In this document: positions 9,147 to 19,313 of the stretch, piece after piece | Position numbering within the stretch: the first letter of the stretch is position 1 | Layout: every line of letters starts with the position of its first letter | Assembly: GCA_030065125.1 (NCBI GenBank) | Contig: JASJDM010000020.1 | Span: 92,415-156,414, forward strand | Source of the DNA: Lysobacterales bacterium | GTDB lineage: Bacteria > Pseudomonadota > Gammaproteobacteria > Xanthomonadales > SZUA-38 | Length of the DNA: 64,000 nt | Reading direction: 5' to 3' | The notes under the pieces: generated by a model | Seen by the model: the letters and a program-made list of their open reading frames with translations, nothing else | Database searches by the model: none | Told to the model about the DNA's origin: nothing | Program-made: the position numbers and the translations under genes

Positions 9147-12100
9147 GTGAACATCATTCAAATCTGCACCCGACGACGGGTTACCGTGGCCATGGCGGCT
9201 GTGCTGGTCACCGTGTTCGGCGTGATTGCCCTGAGCGAGCTCAAGGTCAACCTGCTGCCCGATCTGTCGTACCCCACTCTGACCGTACGCACCGAGTTCA
9301 CCGGGGCTGCACCGCTGGAGATCGAAAAGCTGATCACCCAGCCGGTGGAAGAGCAGGTGGGAATCGTCAAAGGCGTCCAGACCGTCAAGTCGGTTTCCCG
9401 TGCCGGGCAGTCCGACGTCCTGCTGCAGTTTGCCTGGGGCACCGACATGGACATGGCCAGTCTGGACGTGCGGGAAAAGCTTGAGCTGCTGCAGCTGCCG
9501 CTGCAGTCCGACCGGCCGATACTGCTGCGCTTCAACCCGTCCACCGATCCAATCATGCGGCTGGCGTTTTACTCCGAGGACATCGAGGGTTTCGACGAGG
9601 AAACCCTGAAGCTGGTGCGCCGGTTCGCGGACGAGGAACTGAAAAAGCGGCTGGAACCCATTACCGGCGTAGCGGCGGTGAAGATCAGCGGCGGGCTGGA
9701 AGACGAGATTCAGATCCAGATCGACCAGCAGCGGCTGGCCCGGCTGGGTATTCCCACCTCCACCATCATCTCCCGTCTGCGCGAGGAAAACGTCAATGTA
9801 TCCGGCGGGCGCCTGGAGGAGGGTACGCGCCGCTACCTGGTGCGCACGGTCAACCAGTTCCAGTCGGTGGAAGAGTTTCGCAACCTGATCATCTCTCCGG
9901 CCGGGATGCGCCCCATTTACCTGCGTGACGTGGCGGAAGTGGCGGAGGGCTTCAAGGAGCGCCAGGCGGTGATCCGTACCAACGGCCGGGAATCGGTTGA
10001 GATCGCGGTGTACAAGGAGGGCGATTCCAACACGGTGCTGGTGGCCGACGCCGTAAGCGAGCGATTGGAACAACTGAAGGAGGCACTGCCGGCAGGCCTG
10101 ACCATCGCCACGGTGGATGACCAGTCCCAGTTTATTCGACAGGCCATTAATGACGTCCGTAACGCAGCCATCATCGGCGGAATCCTGGCCGTGATGGTGA
10201 TCTTCTTTTTCCTGGGCGACGCGTGGCCCACCCTGGTGATCTCGGTCTCCATTCCCCTGTCCATCATCGCCACTTTTTTCCTCATGGATCAGGCCGAGCT
10301 TTCTCTCAATATCATGTCTCTGGGTGGCATTGCCCTGGCTATCGGGCTGCTGGTGGATAACGCCATTGTCGTACTGGAGAACATCTCCAGGCACCGGGCC
10401 AAAGGTGCCGACGTGATGGAAGCGTCGGTCAAGGGTGCCAGCGAAGTGGGCAGCGCGGTCATGGCTTCCACCCTGACCACCATCGCGGTATTCCTGCCCC
10501 TGATTTTCGTCGAGGGCATCGGCGGCCAGCTGTTTCGGGACCAGGCACTGACGGTGACCTTCGCCCTGGTGGTGTCCCTGGCCGTGGCCATGACGGTCAT
10601 TCCCATGTTGTCCACCATGAAAGTGCGCTCGCCCATCGCATTTCCCGAAGAAGAACATCGCCATCGCGAGCCGCGAACCCGCGCGGGCCGGGCGATCCGC
10701 AAGGGGCGAGTGACCGTCTTCAACGGCATTCCCAGTTTCATCGCTGCCGTAGTGATGGTGGTAGCCGCCGGCATCAGCCGCCTGAGTGGCTGGGTCTTCG
10801 GCTTTCCCGCCCGCATGGTGATGAAGCTTTTTGCCGCCATTTCGAGGCTGTATGGCCGGATTCTGCCCTGGGCCCTGGATCACCGGGCCGTGGTTCTGCT
10901 GATTGCCACGGCGGCTGCGGCCGCTGCCGCTTTTCAGGCGCCCCGATTGGGCGCCGAGCTCATTCCCCAGCTGATCCAGGGGCGGTTTGAAATGCAGGTC
11001 AAGCTGGCGCCCGGGGCGCCGCTGGAGCAGACCGATCGGGTGGTCAGCCGCATCCAGGGCAGGGCGTCCACCATGGACAGCATTGAAGCGGTTCACGCCG
11101 TGTCCGGAACCGGCAACCGCATTGATGCCAACCCGACGGAATCCGGCGAAAACATCGGTGAGCTGCTGATCGTCATGAAGCCGGGGACGCCAACGGAAAC
11201 CGAGCGTGAGGCCATCAGCCAGCTGCGCGGCACGGCCGGCGCCATGCCTGGCGTGCAGTCGGAGTTTGAACGGCCCGCACTGTTTACCTTCTCCACACCC
11301 CTGGAAATCGAGCTGGTGGGCTACGACCTGGGCCGGCTGAAACAGGCGTCCGAATCGGTGGCCGGCATGCTGGCCTCGTCGCCTCGTTTCGCCGACGTCA
11401 AATCCAGTCTGGAGCAGGGTCACCCGGAGATCCAGATCCTGTTCGACCAGGAACGCGTTGCCGCCCTGGGTATGACGGTGCGACAGATCTCGGACCAGGT
11501 GGTGCAGAAACTTCGCGGCGAGGTGGCCACCCGCTACAGCTGGCGTGACCGCAAGATCGACGTGCTGGTGCGAGCCCGCGAGCGGGATCGTTCGTCCCTG
11601 GAGGACGTGGAAAACCTGATCGTAAACCCCGCCAGCGAGCGACCGCTGACCCTGTCCAGTGTGGCCCAGGTCATTCCCACCGAGGGGCCGGCCGAAATCA
11701 ACCGGGTGGACCAGGAGCGTGCAGCCCTGGTGTCCGCCAACCTGACCTACGGCACGCTTAAGGAAGCGGTGCTGGAGGCGGAGCAGCTGCTGGCGGACCT
11801 GTCCCTGCCATATGGTGTCAAGCTCAAGCTGGCCGGGCAAAGCGAGGAGATGGATGCGTCATTCCAGTCCCTGCTGTTTGCCCTGGGCCTTGCGATTTTC
11901 CTGGTGTACCTGGTGATGGCTTCACAGTTCGAGTCATTGATTCATCCTTTGGTCATTCTGCTGTCGGTCCCCCTGGCCGGTATTGGTGCGATACTCGGAC
12001 TGGCCATCACCGGTACACCGGTCTCAGTCATTGTGTTTATCGGCCTGATCATGCTGGCCGGCATCGTGGTGAACAACGCCATCGTGTTCATCGACCTGAT

Positions 12101-12413
12101 CAACCAGCTGCGCGCCCGTGGCCAGTCCAGGCGCAGCGCCATCCTGGAGGCTGGCGTAGCGCGCCTGCGCCCCATCGTCATGACCACGCTGACCACCACC
12201 CTGGGACTCCTGCCACTGGCCATCGGGCTGGGTGAGGGCGCCGAGATCCGGACCCCCATGGCCATCACGGTGATCGGTGGATTGCTGGTGTCCACCCTGC
12301 TGACCCTGGTGGTGATCCCGGTGATGTACGACCTGCTGGACCGGCGACGGGAAACCGACGAGTCCGCCGCGCCGGAAGGCAGCCGGGTGGACGGGGCGGT
12401 CCCCGCGGAGTGA
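9147..12413 (+). CDS. RND efflux pump permease 1
   Basis: A proton-driven inner-membrane exporter of the AcrB/MdtB/SwrC-type RND superfamily, 1088 residues. An N-terminal membrane helix (VTVAMAAVLVTVFGVIALSE) is followed by a large periplasmic loop, helices 2-6, a second loop and helices 7-12, the duplicated RND layout. The helix-4 proton relay reads GLLVDNAIVVLENI, with one Asp and an Asn where AcrB has two Asp, as in many SwrC-like pumps. A long hydrophilic insert of about 60 residues after helix 6 (EEEHRHREPRTRAGR) is unusual. It starts at GTG 9147. The next pump starts 4 bp after its stop. The substrate is unknown. Confidence 0.92.
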   Translation: MNIIQICTRRRVTVAMAAVLVTVFGVIALSELKVNLLPDLSYPTLTVRTEFTGAAPLEIEKLITQPVEEQVGIVKGVQTVKSVSRAGQSDVLLQFAWGTDMDMASLDVREKLELLQLPLQSDRPILLRFNPSTDPIMRLAFYSEDIEGFDEETLKLVRRFADEELKKRLEPITGVAAVKISGGLEDEIQIQIDQQRLARLGIPTSTIISRLREENVNVSGGRLEEGTRRYLVRTVNQFQSVEEFRNLIISPAGMRPIYLRDVAEVAEGFKERQAVIRTNGRESVEIAVYKEGDSNTVLVADAVSERLEQLKEALPAGLTIATVDDQSQFIRQAINDVRNAAIIGGILAVMVIFFFLGDAWPTLVISVSIPLSIIATFFLMDQAELSLNIMSLGGIALAIGLLVDNAIVVLENISRHRAKGADVMEASVKGASEVGSAVMASTLTTIAVFLPLIFVEGIGGQLFRDQALTVTFALVVSLAVAMTVIPMLSTMKVRSPIAFPEEEHRHREPRTRAGRAIRKGRVTVFNGIPSFIAAVVMVVAAGISRLSGWVFGFPARMVMKLFAAISRLYGRILPWALDHRAVVLLIATAAAAAAAFQAPRLGAELIPQLIQGRFEMQVKLAPGAPLEQTDRVVSRIQGRASTMDSIEAVHAVSGTGNRIDANPTESGENIGELLIVMKPGTPTETEREAISQLRGTAGAMPGVQSEFERPALFTFSTPLEIELVGYDLGRLKQASESVAGMLASSPRFADVKSSLEQGHPEIQILFDQERVAALGMTVRQISDQVVQKLRGEVATRYSWRDRKIDVLVRARERDRSSLEDVENLIVNPASERPLTLSSVAQVIPTEGPAEINRVDQERAALVSANLTYGTLKEAVLEAEQLLADLSLPYGVKLKLAGQSEEMDASFQSLLFALGLAIFLVYLVMASQFESLIHPLVILLSVPLAGIGAILGLAITGTPVSVIVFIGLIMLAGIVVNNAIVFIDLINQLRARGQSRRSAILEAGVARLRPIVMTTLTTTLGLLPLAIGLGEGAEIRTPMAITVIGGLLVSTLLTLVVIPVMYDLLDRRRETDESAAPEGSRVDGAVPAE

Positions 12414-12417
12414 TGCC

Positions 12418-15400
12418 GTGACCCCGGCCGAATTCTGCATCAAGCGTCCGGTCGCCACGGTGATGATATTCGTCTCCTGCCTTCTGCTGGGCGGGATTTC
12501 AAGCCGGCTCCTGCCGCTGGAGTTCTTCCCGGAGTTCGACGCGCCCTTTCTGATGATCCAGATGCCGTATCCCGGCTCTACGCCGCGGGAAACGGAGCGG
12601 CTGCTGGCGCGGCCGGCCGAGGAGGCTCTGGCCACCCTCAAGGGAATCGAGTTTCTCAACAGCCGCTCGACGCCGAGTGGTACCACTGTGTTCATGCTGT
12701 TCGGCCTGACCGAAGACATCACGGTCAAGGCGGTGGAGGCACGGGAACTGCTCGAAGCCATACGCAACGAGTTGCCCACGGACCTGCGCCGCATCAACGT
12801 GTTCAAGTTTGACACCAGCGACGAAGGTATTCTGACCCTGCGCATATCCAGTCAACGGGACCTGTCGGAGTCCTACGAGATGCTGATGCGTAACCTGGTG
12901 CGGCCCATCGAACGGCTTCCGGGGGTGGCCCGGGTCAGCCTCGAAGGGGTGGAGCCCCGGGAGATCCGCATCGACCTTGTGGCGGACCGGGTCGAGGCGC
13001 TGAATATTGACCTGAACGAGCTCAATATGCGCCTGAACAGCGCGAACTTTTCCGCCTCGGCCGGTTTGATCAATGCCAACAACCAGCGGGTAAGGGTCAA
13101 CCCGGTAGGCGAATTCCAGAACCTGGACGAAATCCGCAACCTGGTTATCAACCAGCGCGGCGTGCGCCTGTCAGATATCGCTGACGTGACCTACGAGCCC
13201 CGGGAACGGGACCTGGCCCGTCACCTGGACCAGAAGTACGCCATCGGCATCGAGGTATTCAAGGAACGCGGCGTCAACATGGTTTCCGTGGCGGAACGGG
13301 TCCTGGTAGAAGTGGAAAAAGCGGGTGACAACCCGGAGATGCAGGGCATTCAGCTGTTTTTCCTGCAGAACCAGGCCGAGGGGGTCAAGAGTTCCCTCGC
13401 GGAGTTGCTCAAGGCGGGCCTTGTGGGTGCACTGCTGTCCATAGTGGTGCTGTACTTCTTCCTGCGAAACGTGACCACCACGCTGATGGTGGCCACGGCG
13501 GTGCCCATCTCGCTGACCATTGCCCTCGGGGCCATGTACCTGCTGGGCGTGAGCCTCAATATTCTTTCCATGATGGGCTTGCTGCTGGCCGTGGGCATGC
13601 TGGTGGACAATGCGGTGGTGGTGAGTGAGGCCATATTCACCGAGCGTGAGAAACAGCCCAACGAGCCGGTGAAGGCGGCCGTGTCGGGTGTCCGCAGCGT
13701 GGGTCTGGCCGTGTTCGCGGGAACGGCGACTTCCATGTCGGTGTTCCTGCCCAACCTGTTTGGCGAACCCGACCAGATTTCCATTTTCATGGAGCACGTG
13801 GCCATTGCCATCTGTATTTCCCTGGCGGCATCCCTGGTCATCGCCCAAACCCTGATCCCCTTGATTTCCAGCCGGGTCAAACCGCCGAGCACCTCCCAGG
13901 ACAACGCTATCAATCGGCTGAAGGAACGCTACGCCGTGTTCCTCGACTGGACCCTGAAACACCGCTGGCCGGCCTGGGGCGGCATTGTGCTGATCCTGGC
14001 CAGTACCGCCATCCCCGGGGCGCTGGTCAAGCAGGATATGTTCCCCGAAACCCTCAGCCGGGAACTGTTCCTGCGCTACAACCTGGACGGCCCCTATCCG
14101 CTGGAGCGCATCAAGGTGGCGGTGGACAAGATCGAGAACTATCTCTACGACAATAAGGAGCGTCTGGAGATCAACAAGGTGTACTCGTTCTACCACAACG
14201 AGGGCAGGGCGGAGTCCACCATCCTGTTGAAGGACGAGAAGGACTCGAAGCTGTCTTCCACCGAAATCAAGGAAATGATCCGGGAAGAGCTGCCCAAGAT
14301 CGCCATCGGCAGCCCCAGTTTCGACCAGCAGCGGTCAGGCGGCTCCGAGGGCGTGACGGTGTATATCGTGGGAGATTCCAGCGAGCGGCTGGCAGCCATG
14401 GCAGACGACATTATTTTTACCCTGTCCCAGATCGAGGGCCTGGAAGACATCAAGACAGACCAGGGTAGCGGCGACCAGGAAATCCAGGTATCGGTGGACC
14501 GGGAAAAGGCCGCGCAATACGGACTGCCGGCTCAGCAGGTGGCCACGGTGGTGGCCGTGGCGCTGCGCGGCACCCAGTTGACTGAATATCGCGGACCCGA
14601 GGGCGAGGTGCCGGTGACGCTGAGATTCCGGGACTCCGACACCCAGACGGTGGAAACCCTGCAGACCCTGCAGATCACCACGCCGGCCGGGCTGCGCATT
14701 CCCCTGTCGTCGGTGGTGTCCTACAACGTCCGCAGCGGTCCCGTGGGCATCTCACGGAACGATCGGGAAACGGCTTTGACAATCTCCGCCACGCTGAATG
14801 ACCTGACCATGGAAGAGGCGCGTGAGGAGATCAAGCGGGTGCTGGACCAGTATCAGCTGCCGCCCGGCCACAGATGGGACTTTGGGCGCGGTTTCGGCTT
14901 CGAGGAAGACGCCCAGGAAACCATGATCCGGAATATCCTGCTGGCGGTGCTGTTCATCTACCTGATCATGGCCGCGCTGTTCGAGTCCATGACACATCCG
15001 TTGTCCATCGTGACGGGTATCGTGTTTTCCATCGTCGGGGTGTACTGGTTTTTCCTGCTCACGGGAACGACCTTTTCGATCATGGCCTTTTTCGGCATTC
15101 TGATTTTGATCGGGGTGGTGGTGAACAACGGCATTGTGCTGGTGGACCACATCAACCAGCTGCGCCGCCGGGGCATGATGCGGCGGGCAGCGGTGGTGCA
15201 GGCGGGACGAGACCGGATCAGACCGATCCTGATGACCGTTGGCACCACCGTGCTGGGGCTGATTCCCCTGTGCATCAGTACCACCCAGATCGGCGGTGAC
15301 GGCCCGCCTTACTTCCCCATGGCGCGGGCAATCGTTGGCGGGCTGGTGTTTTCCACCGTGATCAGCCTGTGCGTGCTGCCCACCATCTATGTGACCCTGG

Positions 15401-15477
15401 ACGACCTGCGGCTGTGGGCTCGGGATCGGATTCGCCAGGCCCGGACCCTGTCGCGCCGGCTGCTGCAGCGCGGCTAG
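12418..15477 (+). CDS. RND efflux pump permease 2
   Basis: A second, clearly different RND pump of 1019 residues that follows the first by 4 bp and starts at GTG 12418. It has the same 12-helix, two-loop architecture. The relay helix reads GMLVDNAVVVSEAIFTE. The C-terminal half has IMAFFGILILIGVVVNNGIV, the typical GVVVNN motif of the family. One adaptor serving two non-identical pumps recalls MdtABC, where MdtB and MdtC form a mixed trimer. That this pair is heteromeric is inference. No strong terminator was seen after it. Confidence 0.9.
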   Translation: MTPAEFCIKRPVATVMIFVSCLLLGGISSRLLPLEFFPEFDAPFLMIQMPYPGSTPRETERLLARPAEEALATLKGIEFLNSRSTPSGTTVFMLFGLTEDITVKAVEARELLEAIRNELPTDLRRINVFKFDTSDEGILTLRISSQRDLSESYEMLMRNLVRPIERLPGVARVSLEGVEPREIRIDLVADRVEALNIDLNELNMRLNSANFSASAGLINANNQRVRVNPVGEFQNLDEIRNLVINQRGVRLSDIADVTYEPRERDLARHLDQKYAIGIEVFKERGVNMVSVAERVLVEVEKAGDNPEMQGIQLFFLQNQAEGVKSSLAELLKAGLVGALLSIVVLYFFLRNVTTTLMVATAVPISLTIALGAMYLLGVSLNILSMMGLLLAVGMLVDNAVVVSEAIFTEREKQPNEPVKAAVSGVRSVGLAVFAGTATSMSVFLPNLFGEPDQISIFMEHVAIAICISLAASLVIAQTLIPLISSRVKPPSTSQDNAINRLKERYAVFLDWTLKHRWPAWGGIVLILASTAIPGALVKQDMFPETLSRELFLRYNLDGPYPLERIKVAVDKIENYLYDNKERLEINKVYSFYHNEGRAESTILLKDEKDSKLSSTEIKEMIREELPKIAIGSPSFDQQRSGGSEGVTVYIVGDSSERLAAMADDIIFTLSQIEGLEDIKTDQGSGDQEIQVSVDREKAAQYGLPAQQVATVVAVALRGTQLTEYRGPEGEVPVTLRFRDSDTQTVETLQTLQITTPAGLRIPLSSVVSYNVRSGPVGISRNDRETALTISATLNDLTMEEAREEIKRVLDQYQLPPGHRWDFGRGFGFEEDAQETMIRNILLAVLFIYLIMAALFESMTHPLSIVTGIVFSIVGVYWFFLLTGTTFSIMAFFGILILIGVVVNNGIVLVDHINQLRRRGMMRRAAVVQAGRDRIRPILMTVGTTVLGLIPLCISTTQIGGDGPPYFPMARAIVGGLVFSTVISLCVLPTIYVTLDDLRLWARDRIRQARTLSRRLLQRG

Positions 15478-15498
15478 CCGGCTACGCCATCAAGCAGG

Positions 15499-18318
15499 TC
15501 ATCGCTCCCGGTCAAATGCCTCCAGGGCCCTGATGAATCGCTGATCCAGCGCCTCGGCCTGTTCCGCCGGCAGGGGGCCGATGCCCAGCCAGGTGTTTTC
15601 CAGCAGGTCGGCCTCTTCAGCGGCGGTCATGGGGTCGCCGCTGCTCATATGTTCGGACAGACGCTGCACCTGGTACTCCATGCGCTGCTGGTGGAATTCC
15701 TCCGGCGACTTGACCCCGGCCAGGAATTCCATGCGGATACACAGGTCCTGCAGTTCACTGGCGGCCTGGTCCGGGTCCTTCGGGCTGACGTCTGCATCCA
15801 GCACCCACTGGCAGCGCGACCGCAGTGCCTCGGGGACTGATTCTCCGGCCTGTGACAGGGCCTCGGCCAGAGACCCGGTGCCGGATTCCTGTCCGGCAAG
15901 TCGCGCCGTTTCGTGCTGTCGGCAAAGCAGGGCCAGTTTCCGCAGCGACTTGCGCTGGTCGGCCGCCAGACTCTTGCGTGCCGCGGTCACGGCGTCCTGG
16001 ATGCGGCGGCTGAGGTTGTCATAATCCGATTCGGCCCGGCGCGGGCTCCAGCCCACCTCCCGCCAGCGCCCCTGGAGCTGGTGCAGGCGCCCCTCGGCCT
16101 GGGCCATGGCCTCGGTGTCCAGCGTGAGCAGGCTGCGCATATCGTCCAGCACTGCGTCGAGCTGCTGCGTCTTGCTGTCGCGGTCCGCCCGCTCTTCACT
16201 GCGCTGCTCGTCCAGCCGGGCAAATACCTGGTCAGCGGCGCCCCGGAACGCTTTCCACAGGGCCTGGTCGCGCCGCCGTCGGAGCCTGCCGGCCTGTTTC
16301 CAGCGAACCTGCAGGTCCTTGGCCCCGGCGATGGCCTTGTCCAGGTCGGACTCCTCCACCAGCGCCTGCATTTCCTCGATCAGGCGGCCCTTGCGTCTCT
16401 CCACGATCTCGTAATAGCCGCCCAGGTGTCCCTCGATTCCGTTGGCCGCTTCCCGCAGGCGGCGCGACAGAGGGCCGCGCTCTTTCGGTGGGATCTTGGG
16501 CAGTTCCCGCAGGCTGCGGCGGGCTTTGCCGATGGCTTTTTCCAGCAGCGGCCAGTCCTCGCATTCCCGGTCCTGGGCCAGCGCCTCGGTTTCGCGGCAG
16601 ATTTCCTTGAGCTCGGCCAGTTTGCGATCACGAATCTCGGCGCGTTTCTCAAAAAAAGGCTTGGCTGGCTCAAACGCTTTGTCACAGGCGGCCCGGAACC
16701 GGCGCCACAGGCCGGGGTTGGCGGGTCGCCGGGGATCGTCGCCGGGCAGGTGTTCGCTCTTTTCCAGCTCCCGCCAGCGCTTGTTCAATCCCTTGATCTT
16801 TTCCGCCATGGCGTCGGGATGCATGCCTGATCCGAGCACCGACTCGGCTTCTTCACACAGCTCGGTCCGGATCTTGTCGTTGGCCCAGTGCTGCCAGTCT
16901 CGCAGCTCCCGCAGGCGGCCCTGGGCGGTACTGACGCGGCTCTTGAAGTCGGCGTCGTCGGTGATGGGTGCATGGCCCGCCAGGTCCCGCGTGTTGAGAA
17001 AGGCCTTCTTGGCTTCCACGGCGTGGGCGAGATCACCTTTGTCCAGCATGGCCTCCAGGGTTTCCAGGCGCTGTCCCAGTTGCCCGGCGGCCTGTTCGCG
17101 CTGCTGGAGCTGTTGTTCCAGGTGATCGGTGATGCGCTGCAGGGCCGCCTGGAAACGCTTGGCCAGCAGCTGGTCGGCGGGCTTGTGTTCCGACAGGGCC
17201 CGCCAGGTGCGGTCCCAGTCTTTCTGCATCCTTGCGGGCATCGATGGACGTGCTTTCTTCAGTCGGACTTTTTCGGCGGATTCACACAGCGCCGTCAGCT
17301 CAGCCGAAGGCTCCTGGGCCTCCAGCAGCTCGTCACGGAGGGCAACCAGGCGGCTGATGGCGGCGTCCAGAGACTGGCGCTGATCGGCGTCCAGGCCAGC
17401 GGGGTTTCCCGCCAGGCCCTGGGCCGATTCCAGGGTGTGCTGGGTCAGCTCCAGGTCCCGGGCCTCCAGGCGTGCTGTCACTTCTGCCAGCAGCCGCTGC
17501 AGCTCGGAAGACTTGGCCGTGGTGGGGTCCTTGCCGTGCAGCGCCGTTTCGACGATACCGCAGGCCCCCAGGAACCGGGCAGCCAGATCCGGCGGCGGTG
17601 ACGCCAGCTGGTCCCAGGCCGTGCGCAATGCCTCGACCTGCTGCTGTTTTTCCGTGCCCGGGGCGGCGGAGCGCGCCAGCTCTTCGGCGGCAGCACTGAT
17701 TTCCTCGGCTTTGTGCCGGACCGCATCCGGGTCACCGGCATCCAGCCTTGCCTGCTCGATGCGCTGGTTGATGGCACGGTACAGTTTCTTGTCCTTGCGC
17801 CGGACCTCCCTGGCGATACGTTCCAGGGTAGACAGCTGGTGGACATGCTCAGCCGCATATCGGCGCAGCTCCGGATCCGGGTCATTGATGGCGATATTGC
17901 CCAGCAGGGCCGGGCGTTCGACCTGCTTCAGGGCTTCCGCCCGGATCTCCGCGTCCTGGCACTCCACCGCCAGATACTCCGCCAGCTCCTGATCCTGCAG
18001 TTTGCGGAAACAGGCCAGTCGCTGGTCCATAGGCGGGCTGTGCTCGTGCAGACCGACCACCATGGTGCGGATGGTGCGCCCGGCGTACTCGCGGATCTGA
18101 CCGTCGCGGTCTCCTTCGGCCGCCGCCATCAGGATCGCCAGGTCGTGTACCCGCCGCAGGGCGCTGAGTCGCACGGTGGCATCCGGGTCGGTCCGGGCGA
18201 TGCCGGGCAAAGCCTCGGCCAGCTGGGGATCCTCGGACAGGGCGACGGATCGGGCGCGGATTCTGGGATCCTTGTGCTGCCACTTGGGCTTGAACAGGAT
18301 GGCCTTGAGTTTGCTCAT
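15499..18318 (-). CDS. DUF349-repeat protein with N-terminal HEAT-like region
   Basis: A 939-residue cytoplasmic protein without a signal peptide. Residues 1-170 look HEAT-like (short helix pairs such as DPDATVRLSALRRV and DPDPELRRYAAEHV). The remainder is almost all charged helix with repeated W-rich units (RTAWDQLAS, LNKRWRELE, LQVRWKQAGRLRRRRDQALW, LQGRWREVGWSPRR), the signature of repeated DUF349 domains. The family has no established reaction. It is the last gene of a tightly packed operon: its ATG overlaps the dusB stop by 4 bp. Coupling to a tRNA-modification gene hints at an RNA- or ribosome-linked role, but that is inference. Confidence 0.85.
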   Translation of the reverse strand: MSKLKAILFKPKWQHKDPRIRARSVALSEDPQLAEALPGIARTDPDATVRLSALRRVHDLAILMAAAEGDRDGQIREYAGRTIRTMVVGLHEHSPPMDQRLACFRKLQDQELAEYLAVECQDAEIRAEALKQVERPALLGNIAINDPDPELRRYAAEHVHQLSTLERIAREVRRKDKKLYRAINQRIEQARLDAGDPDAVRHKAEEISAAAEELARSAAPGTEKQQQVEALRTAWDQLASPPPDLAARFLGACGIVETALHGKDPTTAKSSELQRLLAEVTARLEARDLELTQHTLESAQGLAGNPAGLDADQRQSLDAAISRLVALRDELLEAQEPSAELTALCESAEKVRLKKARPSMPARMQKDWDRTWRALSEHKPADQLLAKRFQAALQRITDHLEQQLQQREQAAGQLGQRLETLEAMLDKGDLAHAVEAKKAFLNTRDLAGHAPITDDADFKSRVSTAQGRLRELRDWQHWANDKIRTELCEEAESVLGSGMHPDAMAEKIKGLNKRWRELEKSEHLPGDDPRRPANPGLWRRFRAACDKAFEPAKPFFEKRAEIRDRKLAELKEICRETEALAQDRECEDWPLLEKAIGKARRSLRELPKIPPKERGPLSRRLREAANGIEGHLGGYYEIVERRKGRLIEEMQALVEESDLDKAIAGAKDLQVRWKQAGRLRRRRDQALWKAFRGAADQVFARLDEQRSEERADRDSKTQQLDAVLDDMRSLLTLDTEAMAQAEGRLHQLQGRWREVGWSPRRAESDYDNLSRRIQDAVTAARKSLAADQRKSLRKLALLCRQHETARLAGQESGTGSLAEALSQAGESVPEALRSRCQWVLDADVSPKDPDQAASELQDLCIRMEFLAGVKSPEEFHQQRMEYQVQRLSEHMSSGDPMTAAEEADLLENTWLGIGPLPAEQAEALDQRFIRALEAFDRER

Positions 18319-19313
18319 GCGGCTTTCAGGGGAATGTCGGGGTTTTCGAAATAGGATTGCAGCAGCTGCAGCTGACGGGAAGCACTTTCCTCGGCCATCA
18401 GCAGGCGCCGCAACGCCTTACCGTTGGGCCGGTCCTGCAGGTACCAGCCGATGTGTTTGCGGGCGATACGCACGCCCATGTACTCACCGTAGAACCGGTG
18501 CAGGGCGTGCAGGTGCCCGGTGACGACCTCTGATACCTCGGCGGCCGTCGGTGCCGCGGGCTGCGGGCGATGGTCCAGGGCGTGGTTGACCTGTCGAAAA
18601 ATCCAGGGGTTGCCCTGGGCCGCTCTGCCGATCATGACGCCGCTGGCCCCGGTGTACTCCATCACCTGGATGGCTTTCTGCCAGCTGTGGATATCGCCGT
18701 TGGCGAACACCGGAATAGTCATGTCCTGGCAGATCCGGGCGATGGTGTCGTATTCAGCGCTGCCGCGGAAGCGGTCGGCGCGGGTGCGCCCGTGCACCGC
18801 CAGGGCGGCAATGCCCAGGTCCTCGGCCATGCGGGCAATGATGGGCCCATTGCGGTTGGCGGGCTCGGGTCCGGTCCGAAACTTCAGGGTCACGGGTACC
18901 TCCACCGCAGCCACCACGGCCTCCAGGATCTGCGCCACCAGGGCTTCGTCCTGGAGCAGGGCAGACCCGGCCATGGCACTGCAGACCTTTTTGACCGGAC
19001 AACCCATGTTGATGTCGATCATGTCGGCGCCAAGACTGACACAACGCGCTGCTGCAGCCGCCATCTGTACCGGGTCGGCGCCGGCAATCTGCACGCAGCG
19101 GGGTCCCGCTTCGCCGGAGAAGTCCAGCCGTCGCTGGGATTTGCTGGTATGCCAAAGCCGGGTATCGGACGTGAGCATTTCCGACGCCGCCAGGGCAGCG
19201 CCAAAGCGCCGCACCAGCTGGCGGTAGGGGCGGTCGGTGATGCCGGCCATGGGCGCGGCCAGCACCCGCCCTTCCAGGGCAACCGTGCCAATCCTGATGG
19301 GTTCGGTGTTCAC
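18315..19313 (-). CDS. dusB: tRNA-dihydrouridine synthase B
   Basis: A flavin enzyme that reduces uridine to dihydrouridine in the tRNA D-loop. The TIM-barrel start has APMAGITDRPYRQLVRRFGA. The catalytic Cys lies in DINMGCPVKKVCSAMAGSAL, and FMN-binding residues lie in VHGRTRADRF and IPVFANGDI. The 332-residue length matches the family. In many gammaproteobacteria dusB is followed by fis; here it is followed instead by a DUF349 gene, and it is preceded by a TraB-family gene. It overlaps both neighbours by 4 bp, so the three are translationally coupled. Confidence 0.96.
   Translation of the reverse strand: MNTEPIRIGTVALEGRVLAAPMAGITDRPYRQLVRRFGAALAASEMLTSDTRLWHTSKSQRRLDFSGEAGPRCVQIAGADPVQMAAAAARCVSLGADMIDINMGCPVKKVCSAMAGSALLQDEALVAQILEAVVAAVEVPVTLKFRTGPEPANRNGPIIARMAEDLGIAALAVHGRTRADRFRGSAEYDTIARICQDMTIPVFANGDIHSWQKAIQVMEYTGASGVMIGRAAQGNPWIFRQVNHALDHRPQPAAPTAAEVSEVVTGHLHALHRFYGEYMGVRIARKHIGWYLQDRPNGKALRRLLMAEESASRQLQLLQSYFENPDIPLKAA

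Noticed and set aside
7917..11840. A 1307-codon open frame on the minus strand across the RND genes
   Set aside because: It lies opposite two clear RND-operon genes, its protein is His/Gln/Gly-rich without any family motif, and it results from high GC content.
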